A DNA stretch of 64,000 nucleotides from Alphaproteobacteria bacterium (lineage in GTDB: Bacteria > Pseudomonadota > Alphaproteobacteria > Rhizobiales > OSC116), in NCBI GenBank assembly GCA_002400495.2, contig NVQL02000015.1:22996-86995 (forward strand), in the 5' to 3' direction. Under the pieces are notes generated by a model that made no database searches, was not told the origin of the DNA, and saw only the letters and a list, made by a program, of their open reading frames with translations. Shown piece by piece: positions 33,173 to 41,257 of this stretch; the stretch's first letter is position 1; every line of letters begins with the position of its first letter. The translations under genes and the position numbers were made by a program.

Positions 33173-33412
33173 TTGAAAAAAATACTTACTATTTTAGTTC
33201 TTGTCATGATGATTGCCAGCTGCACCTCAAGAACCGAATATGTTCAGGCATCATATACCAGCACAGCGCTCTATGATGGTTGGGAATGCCGCAAATTACG
33301 CGAAGAATATATAGCGGTTGAGGAGATGTTTATTCGGGCTTCTCAAGCTCAAGATAAGTCGATAAATACTGACGTTGCGAGCCTAAAAGGCCAGCGTGTG
33401 GCTTTGCCGTAA
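33173..33412 (+). CDS. Small predicted lipoprotein of unknown function
   Basis: Starting from TTG at 33173, with CGGGA 6-10 nt upstream, the 79-residue product begins with KKILTILVLVMMIASC. This is a lipoprotein signal peptide with lipobox IASC, giving a mature lipid-anchored protein of about 61 residues. The mature part (YDGWECRKLREEYIAVEEMF) is helical and resembles small alphaproteobacterial lipoproteins with a YDGWEC-type motif. The track start at 33140 would mask the signal peptide. Function unknown. Confidence 0.65.
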   Translation: MKKILTILVLVMMIASCTSRTEYVQASYTSTALYDGWECRKLREEYIAVEEMFIRASQAQDKSINTDVASLKGQRVALP

Positions 33413-33484
33413 TGCGGGATGTGGTGGCCACACTGTGTCTGAAAATATTACGGTTGAGCCTTAAATAAATATGATCTAGCTGGG

Positions 33485-34120
33485 TTATTTTGCTAATTGT
33501 AGAAGCTGATGCGGCTGATCGAAAATGAATTGTGGGTTATATTCATTTAATTCATCGGCTGATCCAAAGCCCCATAGAACGCCTGCTTTGTCGAGCTGGT
33601 TATTTTTTGCTGCGCGCATGTCATATAGTCGGTCGCCGATCATGATGCTGTTTTTGGGCGCTTTGCCGCTGGCTAATAGTGCAGCTAATTGTTGGCTTTT
33701 GCTGGTGCCCTCATTGGCGCCGCTGACAAATTCAAAAAAGTCGAACAGGCCATGCATTTTTAAAATACGGATGGCAAAATCTTCGCGTTTTGAGGTGCAA
33801 ACACCGAGGCGGATGTTTGGCATGTCGTATAGTTTTTGTAAAACTTCCTCAATACCATCATAAACTAGGTTTTCTTGGTAGCCTGTGAGGGTGTAATTTT
33901 CGCGGTAGCTGACGATTAATTTTTCGGCCAATTGGGGATCGTCATCTGCCAACACTAACATTGTTTGGTCGAGTGGTGGGCCGATATATTGTGCCATATT
34001 CTCGGCGGTTTGCAAGGGTAAACCATGGGTTTTGAGTGCGTAATTTATGCTGTTGACATAACCTAATTGGGGGTCGGCTAATGTGCCATCCAAATCAAAA
34101 ATTAGCATTTCATAGGGCAT
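33485..34120 (-). CDS. HAD superfamily hydrolase, phosphoglycolate phosphatase type
   Basis: The 211-residue protein has HAD motif I DLDGTLADP (residues 8-16), motif II in GVCTSKRED near residue 106, and motif III/IV MIGDRLYDMRAAKNN near 166, with a helical cap typical of Gph/PpaX enzymes. It probably removes phosphate from a small metabolite such as phosphoglycolate. It follows rsmD by 3 bp on the minus strand. Confidence 0.85.
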   Translation of the reverse strand: MPYEMLIFDLDGTLADPQLGYVNSINYALKTHGLPLQTAENMAQYIGPPLDQTMLVLADDDPQLAEKLIVSYRENYTLTGYQENLVYDGIEEVLQKLYDMPNIRLGVCTSKREDFAIRILKMHGLFDFFEFVSGANEGTSKSQQLAALLASGKAPKNSIMIGDRLYDMRAAKNNQLDKAGVLWGFGSADELNEYNPQFIFDQPHQLLQLAK

Positions 34121-34123
34121 AGA

Positions 34124-34687
34124 TTATCCTTTATAGCGGGAAATTATAATTTGGGTGTCGCCATATTTGCGCTCGTCGATGATGTCGAAACAATCGGGCA
34201 TTTCGATGGTGGCGCGTTTGGTTTCTTCTAGTACCAAAATGGCGTTTGGTTTAAGCCAACCGTGAATGTGTAATGAAGCCAAGGCTTTTTCGCCCAAGCC
34301 TTTATTATAAGGTGGATCGGCAAATACTAGATCGAATTGCGGTGAGCGTTTGGAGCGCGGGCCAATGTCGGTGGCATCTTGGCGGGAGATTTTGCTTTTG
34401 CCGTTGAGGCCTAATGCCATGGTGTTTTCGCGGATTAGGCCGCGAGAGGCTGCGGCATCATCGACAAATAGGCACCATTGTGCGCCGCGGGACAGAGCCT
34501 CGATGCCTAAGGCGCCTGTGCCTGCAAAAAGATCGGCAATATAGGCGCCTTCTAGCTCGAGATTTTCGATGCCATGGGCTAGAATGTTAAATAGGCTTTC
34601 GCGCACCCGATCTGATGTCGGGCGCACTGCATTGTCTTTAGGAGTGAACAGGTTTTTACCCTTGAGCGAGCCGCCAACTATACGCAT
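34124..34687 (-). CDS. rsmD: 16S rRNA (guanine966-N2)-methyltransferase
   Basis: The 187-residue Rossmann methyltransferase has the RsmD opening MRIVGGSLKGKNLF, PTSDRVRESLFNIL, the SAM-binding DLFAGTGALGIEALSRGA and catalytic DPPY in VFADPPYNKGL. It methylates G966 of 16S rRNA in the 30S head. It sits 20 bp downstream of the pseudouridine synthase gene, a common alphaproteobacterial pairing of rRNA modification genes. Confidence 0.95.
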   Translation of the reverse strand: MRIVGGSLKGKNLFTPKDNAVRPTSDRVRESLFNILAHGIENLELEGAYIADLFAGTGALGIEALSRGAQWCLFVDDAAASRGLIRENTMALGLNGKSKISRQDATDIGPRSKRSPQFDLVFADPPYNKGLGEKALASLHIHGWLKPNAILVLEETKRATIEMPDCFDIIDERKYGDTQIIISRYKG

Positions 34688-34707
34688 ATTTTTATACTCA
34701 TTGATGG

Positions 34708-36246
34708 CTATCTGTCACGACTGCCACGGCGTGGTGCGCCGCTGCGGTTACCAGCAGGTTTACCGCCACGGGCGCGTTCGCGATGGCCTGTGCCAGATTT
34801 ACCGGGTTTGCCTTTGTTGAAGCCTTCGGACTTGCCACCATATGAACGACCGCCTTTTTCATCACGGCGATCAGAGCCTGGGCCTGAACGATATTCGCTA
34901 CGTTCGGCATTGCGGCCATCATTGCGTTTGCCGCGTGTATCGCGCTCATCGCGGCCACGATCATCACGGCCTTTATTGTCTCTATCATCGCGTTTGCGAT
35001 CGCGGTTATAAGAGGGGCGTTCATTGTTACGGCCTGGACGTTTTGCATCACCGAATGAACGGCTGTCGCGTGAATCGCTTTTTTCATTGCGATCTCCACG
35101 GCGGTCATCTCTGTCGCCACCGAATGAGCGGCCACCGCGTGCGTCGCGTCTTTCGCCACCATCTCTATTGTCGCGGCGGTTATCGCCATCACGGCCTCTG
35201 CTGCCGCCTCTGTCGTCTCTTTTGCCACCACGATCATCTCTTTGACCGTCTCTGGATCCACGGGTGGCGCGGCTGTCATCACGATAACCGACTTGGTCTT
35301 GTGGGCGTAATTCGGCATCATAGCCTTCGTCAATTTCGTCATAAACATCACCGAGCTGGTCTTTTAGCATTTGGGTGGTGATGGGTTCGACTGTGCCGCG
35401 TTCCATGTTTTCTAACTTGAATGGGCCATATGACAGGCGGATGAGGCGGTTGACTTGCAGGCCAAGTGCGCCCAAAACTTCTTTAATTTCGCGGTTTTTG
35501 CCTTCTTTTAGGCTGATGCTTATCCAGCAATTGTCGCCTGTTTGGCGCTCAAATGTTGCTAAGATAGAGCCATATCTGACGCCTTCAACGGTGATGCCAT
35601 TTTTAAGTGTATCGAGTTTGGCTTGGCTGATTTTGCCATAAGCGCGGGCGCGATATTTGCGCACCCAGCCTGTGCTTGGCATTTCTAGATGGCGGGCTAA
35701 TGAGCCGTTATTGGTGATCAGCAACAAACCTTCGGTGTTGATATCCAAACGACCAACGGACACCACGCGTGGCAAGCCTTCTGAGCGCAAGCGTGAGAAT
35801 ACGGTCGGGCGGCCTTCTGGGTCACCATGTGAGGTGACGAGGCCTGATGGCTTGTAATATTTCCACAAGCGGGTGGCTTCTGGGGCTTTGATTAATTTGC
35901 CATCGACTTTGATGATGTCTTTTTCTGAGACTTTTACGGCGGGGGTGGTGAGCAAGCGGCCATTGACTGAAACGCGTTTGTCTTCAATCCACCGTTCGGC
36001 ATCGCGGCGCGAACACAGGCCAGCACGTGCCATAACTTTGGCAATGCGGTCAAATTTTACCGTCATTTTTTTGGGGGTTGAGCCATGCATATCAAGGCTT
36101 TTGTTTTTATCGTCGAACTTTTTGTCGCCGAATTTTTTATCGCCGAACTTTTTGTCGCCGAATTTTTTATCGCCGAACTTTTTGTCATCGAATTTCTTAT
36201 CGCCGAATTTTTTGTCTTTAAAGGGGGGATTATTGTCGTAGGACAT
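34708..36246 (-). CDS. rluB: 23S rRNA pseudouridine synthase (RluB type) with repeat-rich tails
   Basis: The product of about 512 residues has three parts. Residues 1-45 are KKFGD-type pentapeptide repeats. The centre (about 55-300) holds an S4 domain (ARAGLCSRRDAERWIEDKRV) and the RsuA/RluB catalytic domain with Asp in VGRLDINTEGLLLITNNG. The last 200 residues are low-complexity Arg/Asp/Gly (GGKRDDRGGSRGRDGDNRRD), likely disordered and RNA-binding. It isomerises uridine in 23S rRNA. ATG at 36246 (MSYDNN) is preferred to the track start at 36270. Long antisense ORFs here come from the biased composition. Confidence 0.88.
   Translation of the reverse strand: MSYDNNPPFKDKKFGDKKFDDKKFGDKKFGDKKFGDKKFGDKKFDDKNKSLDMHGSTPKKMTVKFDRIAKVMARAGLCSRRDAERWIEDKRVSVNGRLLTTPAVKVSEKDIIKVDGKLIKAPEATRLWKYYKPSGLVTSHGDPEGRPTVFSRLRSEGLPRVVSVGRLDINTEGLLLITNNGSLARHLEMPSTGWVRKYRARAYGKISQAKLDTLKNGITVEGVRYGSILATFERQTGDNCWISISLKEGKNREIKEVLGALGLQVNRLIRLSYGPFKLENMERGTVEPITTQMLKDQLGDVYDEIDEGYDAELRPQDQVGYRDDSRATRGSRDGQRDDRGGKRDDRGGSRGRDGDNRRDNRDGGERRDARGGRSFGGDRDDRRGDRNEKSDSRDSRSFGDAKRPGRNNERPSYNRDRKRDDRDNKGRDDRGRDERDTRGKRNDGRNAERSEYRSGPGSDRRDEKGGRSYGGKSEGFNKGKPGKSGTGHRERARGGKPAGNRSGAPRRGSRDR
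36104..36218 (-). repeat. In-frame 15/30-bp tandem repeat encoding KKFGD units
   Basis: About seven to eight 15-bp units encode K-F-G-D-K or K-F-D-D-K. Synonymous codons alternate (GATAAAAAATTC, GACAAAAAGTTC), giving a clearer 30-bp period. The frame is kept throughout. Copy number probably varies between strains. Confidence 0.85.
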
Positions 36247-36366
36247 GTCGCTATACCATCTGTTGAGCATGTGGCTTATAGATATCGCATCTTATAAGCG
36301 CACTGGGTTAAAATTTTTCTCTTTGTAACAGAGCTTGACCTGTAGGGAAAGTGATTTTATAAAATT

Positions 36367-36822
36367 ATGATGAATCATAAAAGCCACATGCAAATTGCCC
36401 TAGATGAAGCCCGTGCCGCCGAAGCGCGCGGCGAAGTGCCGATTGGCGCGGTGATTGTTGATAAGACGGGTAAAATTATCGCCCGTGCGGGCAATGAAAC
36501 GCGGGCAGCAAATGACCCGACTGGCCATGCTGAAATTTTGGCAATTAGGCGAGCATGTGCGGTATTGGGCGTTGAGCGGCTTAACGGGTGCGACTTATAT
36601 GTAACGCTTGAGCCGTGCAATATGTGCGCCACGGCGATTAGTTTTGCACGCATCGACAGGCTTTATTATGCGGCGCAAGATGTGAAAGGTGGGGCGGTTG
36701 ACAATGGCACGCGGTTTTACCATAGCGCCATCTGCCACCATGCGCCTGAGGTGATTGGTGGTATAGAAGAAATTGAGGCCAGTGAGCTGCTGAGTGGGTT
36801 TTTTAAGGCGAAACGGGGTTAG
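36367..36822 (+). CDS. tadA: tRNA-specific adenosine deaminase
   Basis: The 151-residue zinc deaminase has the catalytic HAE (in GHAEILAIRRAC) and the zinc cysteines PCNMC (in VTLEPCNMCATAI). It converts A34 to inosine in tRNA-Arg(ACG), allowing CGN decoding. Length and motifs fit TadA better than cytidine or guanine deaminases. It is divergent from the rluB-like gene and ends 2 bp before the convergent XRE regulator. Confidence 0.93.
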   Translation: MMNHKSHMQIALDEARAAEARGEVPIGAVIVDKTGKIIARAGNETRAANDPTGHAEILAIRRACAVLGVERLNGCDLYVTLEPCNMCATAISFARIDRLYYAAQDVKGGAVDNGTRFYHSAICHHAPEVIGGIEEIEASELLSGFFKAKRG

Positions 36823-36824
36823 GC

Positions 36825-37610
36825 TTAAAAATTTTCGAAGAATTGTTTGGTTGGTGCGTCATTGGCGATGAAGCTTTCGATCGACAGTTCGCTCAACGCG
36901 ATGTTTTGTGACATCATGAATCTGGTTTGCATGCTGATTAAGTTTAGCGTGATGTGGTCTTTTTGATAAATGATTGGAATGATGGCTTGTTCGGTGATTT
37001 GGGTTTTTGCTTTGGTTAATGACTTCTTATTGGCTGTGCTTAGGTTTGCGGTCATTGCGGTTAGTTCGGCTTGGTTGCAAATGCCATCATTGAGCGCGCG
37101 ATTGCTCATATGTGCGGCGATCTCCGCCCAATTTTTTATGTGGGGGCGCAAACGCGGATTGCATAATATAAGCTCTAAAATATTGTTTGGTGTGTTTTGC
37201 ATGATGGTGATTTCATCAGGTGTTAAATCCATAAGCCAAACTAGTAATTTTTGCGCAGCTAAGTTGGATTTGACAATGTTCCATTTGGCATCAAGCAAAA
37301 TTGTTGGGTAAGGCATTTGGCTTTCGAGCATGAAATCTACGGCTTGCCAAATATATTTATGCTCTTGCTGGTCGGCTGCTTGTTTATAATGTGGCGCGAG
37401 GCCAGCGGCTAATAAGAGGCGGTTGATGGATGGGAAATCTAGGGTTAGGGCTTTGGCTAGTTTATGTACCATATTGGCGCTGGCATTGGCTCGGCCTGAT
37501 TCTAAAAAGCTGATATGGCGTTGTGAGATATCGGCCTCGACCGACAGGCTCAACTGGCTGAACCGCTTGGTTTTGCGATGTTGTTTTAATAAGTTGCCGA
37601 AATTTGCCAT
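36825..37610 (-). CDS. XRE family regulator with MmyB-like ligand domain
   Basis: The 261-residue protein has an N-terminal helix-turn-helix (about residues 5-60, RFSQLSLSVEADISQRHISF and ESGRANAS) and a C-terminal MmyB-like domain. The domain is identified by MPYPTILLDAKWNIVKSNLA and ILELILCNPRLRPHIKNW. MmyB-type domains bind small, often fatty or aromatic, ligands. It is divergent from the small membrane protein and AraC genes, and an inverted repeat lies between them. Confidence 0.87.
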   Translation of the reverse strand: MANFGNLLKQHRKTKRFSQLSLSVEADISQRHISFLESGRANASANMVHKLAKALTLDFPSINRLLLAAGLAPHYKQAADQQEHKYIWQAVDFMLESQMPYPTILLDAKWNIVKSNLAAQKLLVWLMDLTPDEITIMQNTPNNILELILCNPRLRPHIKNWAEIAAHMSNRALNDGICNQAELTAMTANLSTANKKSLTKAKTQITEQAIIPIIYQKDHITLNLISMQTRFMMSQNIALSELSIESFIANDAPTKQFFENF

Positions 37611-37633
37611 TTATGACTTTTGAGGTAATTGAT

Positions 37634-37669
37634 TTGATTACATTATATGAATATATTAGATTTAATCAA
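37634..37669. promoter_or_regulatory. Inverted repeat in the XRE divergent promoter
   Basis: TTGATTA (37634) and TAATCAA (ending 37669) face each other in the 73-bp gap between the XRE gene and the membrane protein gene. This is a plausible operator for the XRE protein, inferred from position and symmetry. Confidence 0.35.
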
Positions 37670-37683
37670 GTTATGGAGTTTTT

Positions 37684-38076
37684 ATGCTGAAGAAAATATT
37701 GGGGTTTAATGCGGCTTTTTCACTAGCCCATGCGGTTGCTTTGTTGTTTTGGCCGGTGACGTTGGCGCATATTTTGTTTGTGCCTGATTTTACTTTATTT
37801 GATTTATCGGCGGCGGTTATTTTGCAGATATTGGCGGGTGGGTTGTTTGGGTTTGGCGCTTATGTTGGTTTTGTGGCGTTTAAATTGCCTGCGCTTAAAA
37901 ACCAAGCTAGACTCATCATCATGGCCGATTGGTCTTGGGTGATTGCCACTATTTTGCTGTTTGTTTTTGTTGGCTCTATATTCACCGCGGCTGGCATGGT
38001 GTTTTTTGCCATCATTGCGGCCATTGTTGCGGGGTTTGCTTTGAAGCAGAGCCGATGTTTAAAATTGGGTGATTGA
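37684..38076 (+). CDS. Small four-helix membrane protein, unknown
   Basis: The 130-residue product is nearly all hydrophobic, with four helices (about 5-25, 38-65, 78-100 and 102-122) and a short basic tail. No family is recognised with confidence; it recalls small inner membrane proteins paired with regulators. Its stop overlaps the ATG of the AraC gene by one base, so the two are translationally coupled. It is divergent from the XRE regulator. Confidence 0.65.
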   Translation: MLKKILGFNAAFSLAHAVALLFWPVTLAHILFVPDFTLFDLSAAVILQILAGGLFGFGAYVGFVAFKLPALKNQARLIIMADWSWVIATILLFVFVGSIFTAAGMVFFAIIAAIVAGFALKQSRCLKLGD

Positions 38077-38852
38077 TGGCGATACCAGCAAGCTATAGAG
38101 AGTTGGATGTTTTATTGCCGCCGCGCTTGGCGGTTGAGACGGTGTGGACTAGTTTATCGGACAAAATAACGGATGCGTTGATATTGCCTGATGGGCGTGC
38201 TGATTTAATTCTGAGATTTATGTTGGATGATGATGACAGACCCTATGACATTATACCCATTATCGCGGGGCCATCGGCCGATTATTGGTTCTCGCCCGCA
38301 ATACCGTGCCGTGGTTTTGTTGGTTTGCGGTTTAAGCCTGGGTTTGGTGGGTATTTTTTGGGTGTGGATTTGGCAGGCATTGCGGGGCGGGCTTATAGTG
38401 GAGATGAAGCCTTGGCTTTGGCGCCTCAGCTTGTTGCGCTATGCCAACCCGCAACCGATGTTGAGAGTTTGATCATTCGCATGGAACAGTTTTTTGACGA
38501 TTATGCCGAACCGCAAATATCGGCTATATTGGTGCGGGTGATGAATGATATGCATTTATCTGGCGGTCGTGCGGCCATTAAAGATTTGGCGCGGGACAAT
38601 GGGGTGACGGTGCGGGGGTTGCATCGTTTATTTGTGAAATTTGTTGGCCTATCACCTAAGGCTTTTGCGGCGGTTTTGCGGTTTCATCGGGCATTGAGGC
38701 TGCTCACTCGCGCTGGTTTGAGCTTGAGCCATGCGGCGTTGGAAGCTGGTTATGCCGACCAAGCTCATATGACTCGCGATTTTAAACGCCATGGTGGTTT
38801 TACCCCTGCGGCCATTCCGCCTAATTTGGTGATGGTTGGATTGCCTTTATAA
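38076..38852 (+). CDS. AraC family transcriptional regulator
   Basis: This regulator of about 258 residues has an N-terminal DUF6597-like effector region (LLPPRLAVETVWTSLSDKIT, then FVGLRFKPGFGGYFLGV). The C-terminal AraC double helix-turn-helix spans about 165-250 and ends SHAALEAGYADQAHMTRDFK followed by GFTP. The track begins at TTG 38073; ATG at 38076 is the natural start, sharing a base with the previous stop. It may control the coupled membrane protein or nearby genes. Confidence 0.87.
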   Translation: MAIPASYRELDVLLPPRLAVETVWTSLSDKITDALILPDGRADLILRFMLDDDDRPYDIIPIIAGPSADYWFSPAIPCRGFVGLRFKPGFGGYFLGVDLAGIAGRAYSGDEALALAPQLVALCQPATDVESLIIRMEQFFDDYAEPQISAILVRVMNDMHLSGGRAAIKDLARDNGVTVRGLHRLFVKFVGLSPKAFAAVLRFHRALRLLTRAGLSLSHAALEAGYADQAHMTRDFKRHGGFTPAAIPPNLVMVGLPL

Positions 38853-38920
38853 TTTTGTCCGATTTATTCAATAGCCTGTTTTGTTAGCTGTTATAGTGAG
38901 CGCATTAACAGGAGAGAAAA

Positions 38921-39310
38921 ATGAAATTTGGCTATACGATTATTTATGTTGCACAAGTGGTTGAAACCATCGAATTTTACGAAAAGGCGTTTGGCATGAC
39001 ACGCAAATTCATCCATGAAAGCCACACATACGCCGAGCTGGATACGGGCGAAACTATATTGGCTTTTGCTGCACATGAAGCGGCGGAATTGAATGACTTA
39101 TCCATCACGCCCAACCGTAGAGATGGCATTGCAGCAGGGTTTGAAGTGTGTTTGGTGACTGATAATGTGCAGGAAGCTTATGGGCATGCGGTTGAGAATG
39201 GGGCGAGTGGGGTGTCAAAGCCCGCGCAAAAGCCATGGGGGCAAACGGTGGCTTATTTACGGGATTTAAATGGCTGTTTGGTGGAGATTTGTACGGAGAT
39301 TGCAAATTGA
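38921..39310 (+). CDS. VOC (glyoxalase/bleomycin-resistance-like) family protein
   Basis: The 129-residue protein has two VOC modules: IIYVAQVVETIEFYEKAFG at the start, a Glu in YAELDTGETILAFA and the final VAYLRDLNGCLVEICTEI. Such proteins use a metal to act on or bind small molecules; substrate unknown. ACAGGAGAGAAAA precedes the ATG. It stands alone and ends 4 bp before the convergent EamA gene. Confidence 0.85.
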   Translation: MKFGYTIIYVAQVVETIEFYEKAFGMTRKFIHESHTYAELDTGETILAFAAHEAAELNDLSITPNRRDGIAAGFEVCLVTDNVQEAYGHAVENGASGVSKPAQKPWGQTVAYLRDLNGCLVEICTEIAN

Positions 39311-39314
39311 GTGC

Positions 39315-40226
39315 CTAATTGGCTCGCACTTTGCGGGCTTTGGACCGTGAAATGCCGAGGCTGCTTTCGCGCCAGATGATGAGTATGCCCGCGGCGATTA
39401 CCACGGCTGCACCGATGAGCATGATGGTGGTTGGCACTTCATCGAACACAAAATAGCCGACGATGAGGGCAAAAATCATCGAGACATAATCGAACGGGGC
39501 GATGACTGCGGTGGGGGCGAAGCGATAGCTGGTGGTTAGGAATATTTGCCCTAATCCGCCTGTGAGGCCTGCAAAAATGAGTATAATCGCCTCTTGCATG
39601 CTGGGCACGACCCAGCCGAATGGCAGCGATAATAATGACAATAAGGTTGATGAGAGGGTGAAATAAAATACGATGGTTACGGTTTTTTCGACCAACACCA
39701 ACCTGCGGGTGAAGATTTGGGCGAACGCACCAAAAGTGGCGCTGAGCAATACGGCAATGGCGCCGAATGTGGCGGCATTGTCAAATGTGGCGGCTGCGCC
39801 AAAGCGGGGTGAGAGGATGATTAGCACGCCGATCAGCCCCAATATAACTGTTGAGATTCTGAAGGCGCGGATTTTTTCGCCTAGCAATATGGCGGCGAAA
39901 ATAACTGCTAAAATGGGTGAGGCAAAGCCAATGGCGGTGGCTTCGGGCAGTGGCAACAGGCCAAGGCCGGTAAAGCCGAAACCCATGGCGACGCTGCCAA
40001 TGATGCCGCGCCAAATATGGCCTTTGAGATTTTTGGTTTTTAGGCCTGTGCTGAGTTCATGGGTATAAAATAGCCAGACGAAAATAACGGGTAGAGCGAA
40101 AAATGAGCGGAAGAAAACCGCCTCGCCTGCGGGGACATGGCCTGATGAGGCTTTGATTAAGCTGGCCATAACCATGAAGGTGGTAACGGAGATAATTTTA
40201 AATGCGATGCCGCGCAATGGTTGCAT
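39315..40226 (-). CDS. EamA/DMT family transporter
   Basis: The 303-residue protein has ten helices in two EamA halves, with the sequence FRSFFALPVIFVWLFYTHEL and LPEATAIGFASPILAVIFAA typical of RhaT/RarD-like alphaproteobacterial exporters. A basic C-terminus (SRSKARKVRAN) faces the cytosol. Substrate unknown. It is one of four EamA-type genes in the window and lies 70 bp downstream of pip on the same strand. Confidence 0.87.
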   Translation of the reverse strand: MQPLRGIAFKIISVTTFMVMASLIKASSGHVPAGEAVFFRSFFALPVIFVWLFYTHELSTGLKTKNLKGHIWRGIIGSVAMGFGFTGLGLLPLPEATAIGFASPILAVIFAAILLGEKIRAFRISTVILGLIGVLIILSPRFGAAATFDNAATFGAIAVLLSATFGAFAQIFTRRLVLVEKTVTIVFYFTLSSTLLSLLSLPFGWVVPSMQEAIILIFAGLTGGLGQIFLTTSYRFAPTAVIAPFDYVSMIFALIVGYFVFDEVPTTIMLIGAAVVIAAGILIIWRESSLGISRSKARKVRAN

Positions 40227-40297
40227 TATTATGGCCTTTTGAGGAAGAATGCCTTAACGTTAATCTCGCATATTCGCTTTATAAAAACAAATCAATC

Positions 40298-41254
40298 TTA
40301 TTTATGTTTAGCTAATTTGCGTGTGGCCTTGATGAGATGGTGGCGGGTTTCTAGTTCTGCCGATGTATGCCCTGCGGCTTGGCTGATGACCAGTTCGGCA
40401 TTGGGCAAATGTTTGATTAATGTATGAGCGTTTTCCATGGTGCAAACAATGTCGTAACGGCCATGCACGATGATGGTGGGGATGTGTTTGATTTTGTGGC
40501 AATTGTCGATGATTTGGCTGGGGGTGATGAAGCAATTATTGACCATATAATGGCTTTCATGGCGGGCCAATGTCCAGCATAGGGCTTCGTCTTCGGCTTC
40601 TTTTATAAATTCTGGGTTGGGCAATAAGGTGCAGGTGCTTAGCTCCCACAATGTCCACGCTTTGGCGACGGCCATGGCGGCTTTTTGGTCGGTGCCTGTC
40701 ATGACTTTGTAGGCAGCTTTGATGCTGACCTCGTCGGTATATTGGGTCAGTATATTGGTATAATCTTGCCAATAATCGGGAAAAATTTCGGCCGCGCCAC
40801 CACCGCCGAATAGCCAATGGGCATTTTGTGGGCGGGCTAAGAATATGCCGCGTAGGGCTAGACTTATCACGGCTTCGGGGTGAGTTTGGGCGTAGACTAG
40901 GCTTAGAGTAGAACCCCATGAGCCGCCGAAGACGTGCCATTTGTCGATGTTTAATTTTTGGCGGATGGCTTCTATATCGGCGATTAGGAAAGCTGTTTCG
41001 TTATGCTCTAGGCTGCCATGTGGCAGGGAGCGGCCGCAGCCACGTTGGTCTAGTAGGATGATGTGGTAAATATCGGGGTCAAAAAATCGGCGGTCATTTT
41101 CGCCGCACCCGCCGCCTGGGCCACCGTGCAGAAATATGACGGGTTGGCCATTGGGGTTGCCGCATTGCTCGACATAGATTTGGTGGTCGTTGCCGACATC
41201 TAACATGAAGGTTTTGAAGGGTTTTATTTCGGGGTAAAAATCTATCAGTTCCAC
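40298..41254 (-). CDS. pip: Prolyl iminopeptidase
   Basis: The 318-residue alpha/beta hydrolase has HGGPGGGCGENDRRFFDP near residue 44, the nucleophile elbow GGSWGS (about 110-115) and, near the end, GRYDIVC and AGHTS for the Asp and His of the triad. It releases N-terminal proline from peptides in the cytosol. Length matches the family. It begins 3 bp after the mutL stop, so both share a transcript. Confidence 0.92.
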   Translation of the reverse strand: MELIDFYPEIKPFKTFMLDVGNDHQIYVEQCGNPNGQPVIFLHGGPGGGCGENDRRFFDPDIYHIILLDQRGCGRSLPHGSLEHNETAFLIADIEAIRQKLNIDKWHVFGGSWGSTLSLVYAQTHPEAVISLALRGIFLARPQNAHWLFGGGGAAEIFPDYWQDYTNILTQYTDEVSIKAAYKVMTGTDQKAAMAVAKAWTLWELSTCTLLPNPEFIKEAEDEALCWTLARHESHYMVNNCFITPSQIIDNCHKIKHIPTIIVHGRYDIVCTMENAHTLIKHLPNAELVISQAAGHTSAELETRHHLIKATRKLAKHK

Positions 41255-41257
41255 AAG

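Noticed and set aside
34698-35351. 217-aa minus-strand ORF and several 70-180 aa plus-strand ORFs over the rluB-like tail.
   Set aside because: They arise from the biased Arg/Asp/Gly codons of the real gene and consist of Ala/Met/Ile/Val or His/Arg-rich filler.
36104-36218. Regular 30-bp repeats suggesting a CRISPR array.
   Set aside because: There are no spacers; units are contiguous, in frame and encode KKFGD repeats.
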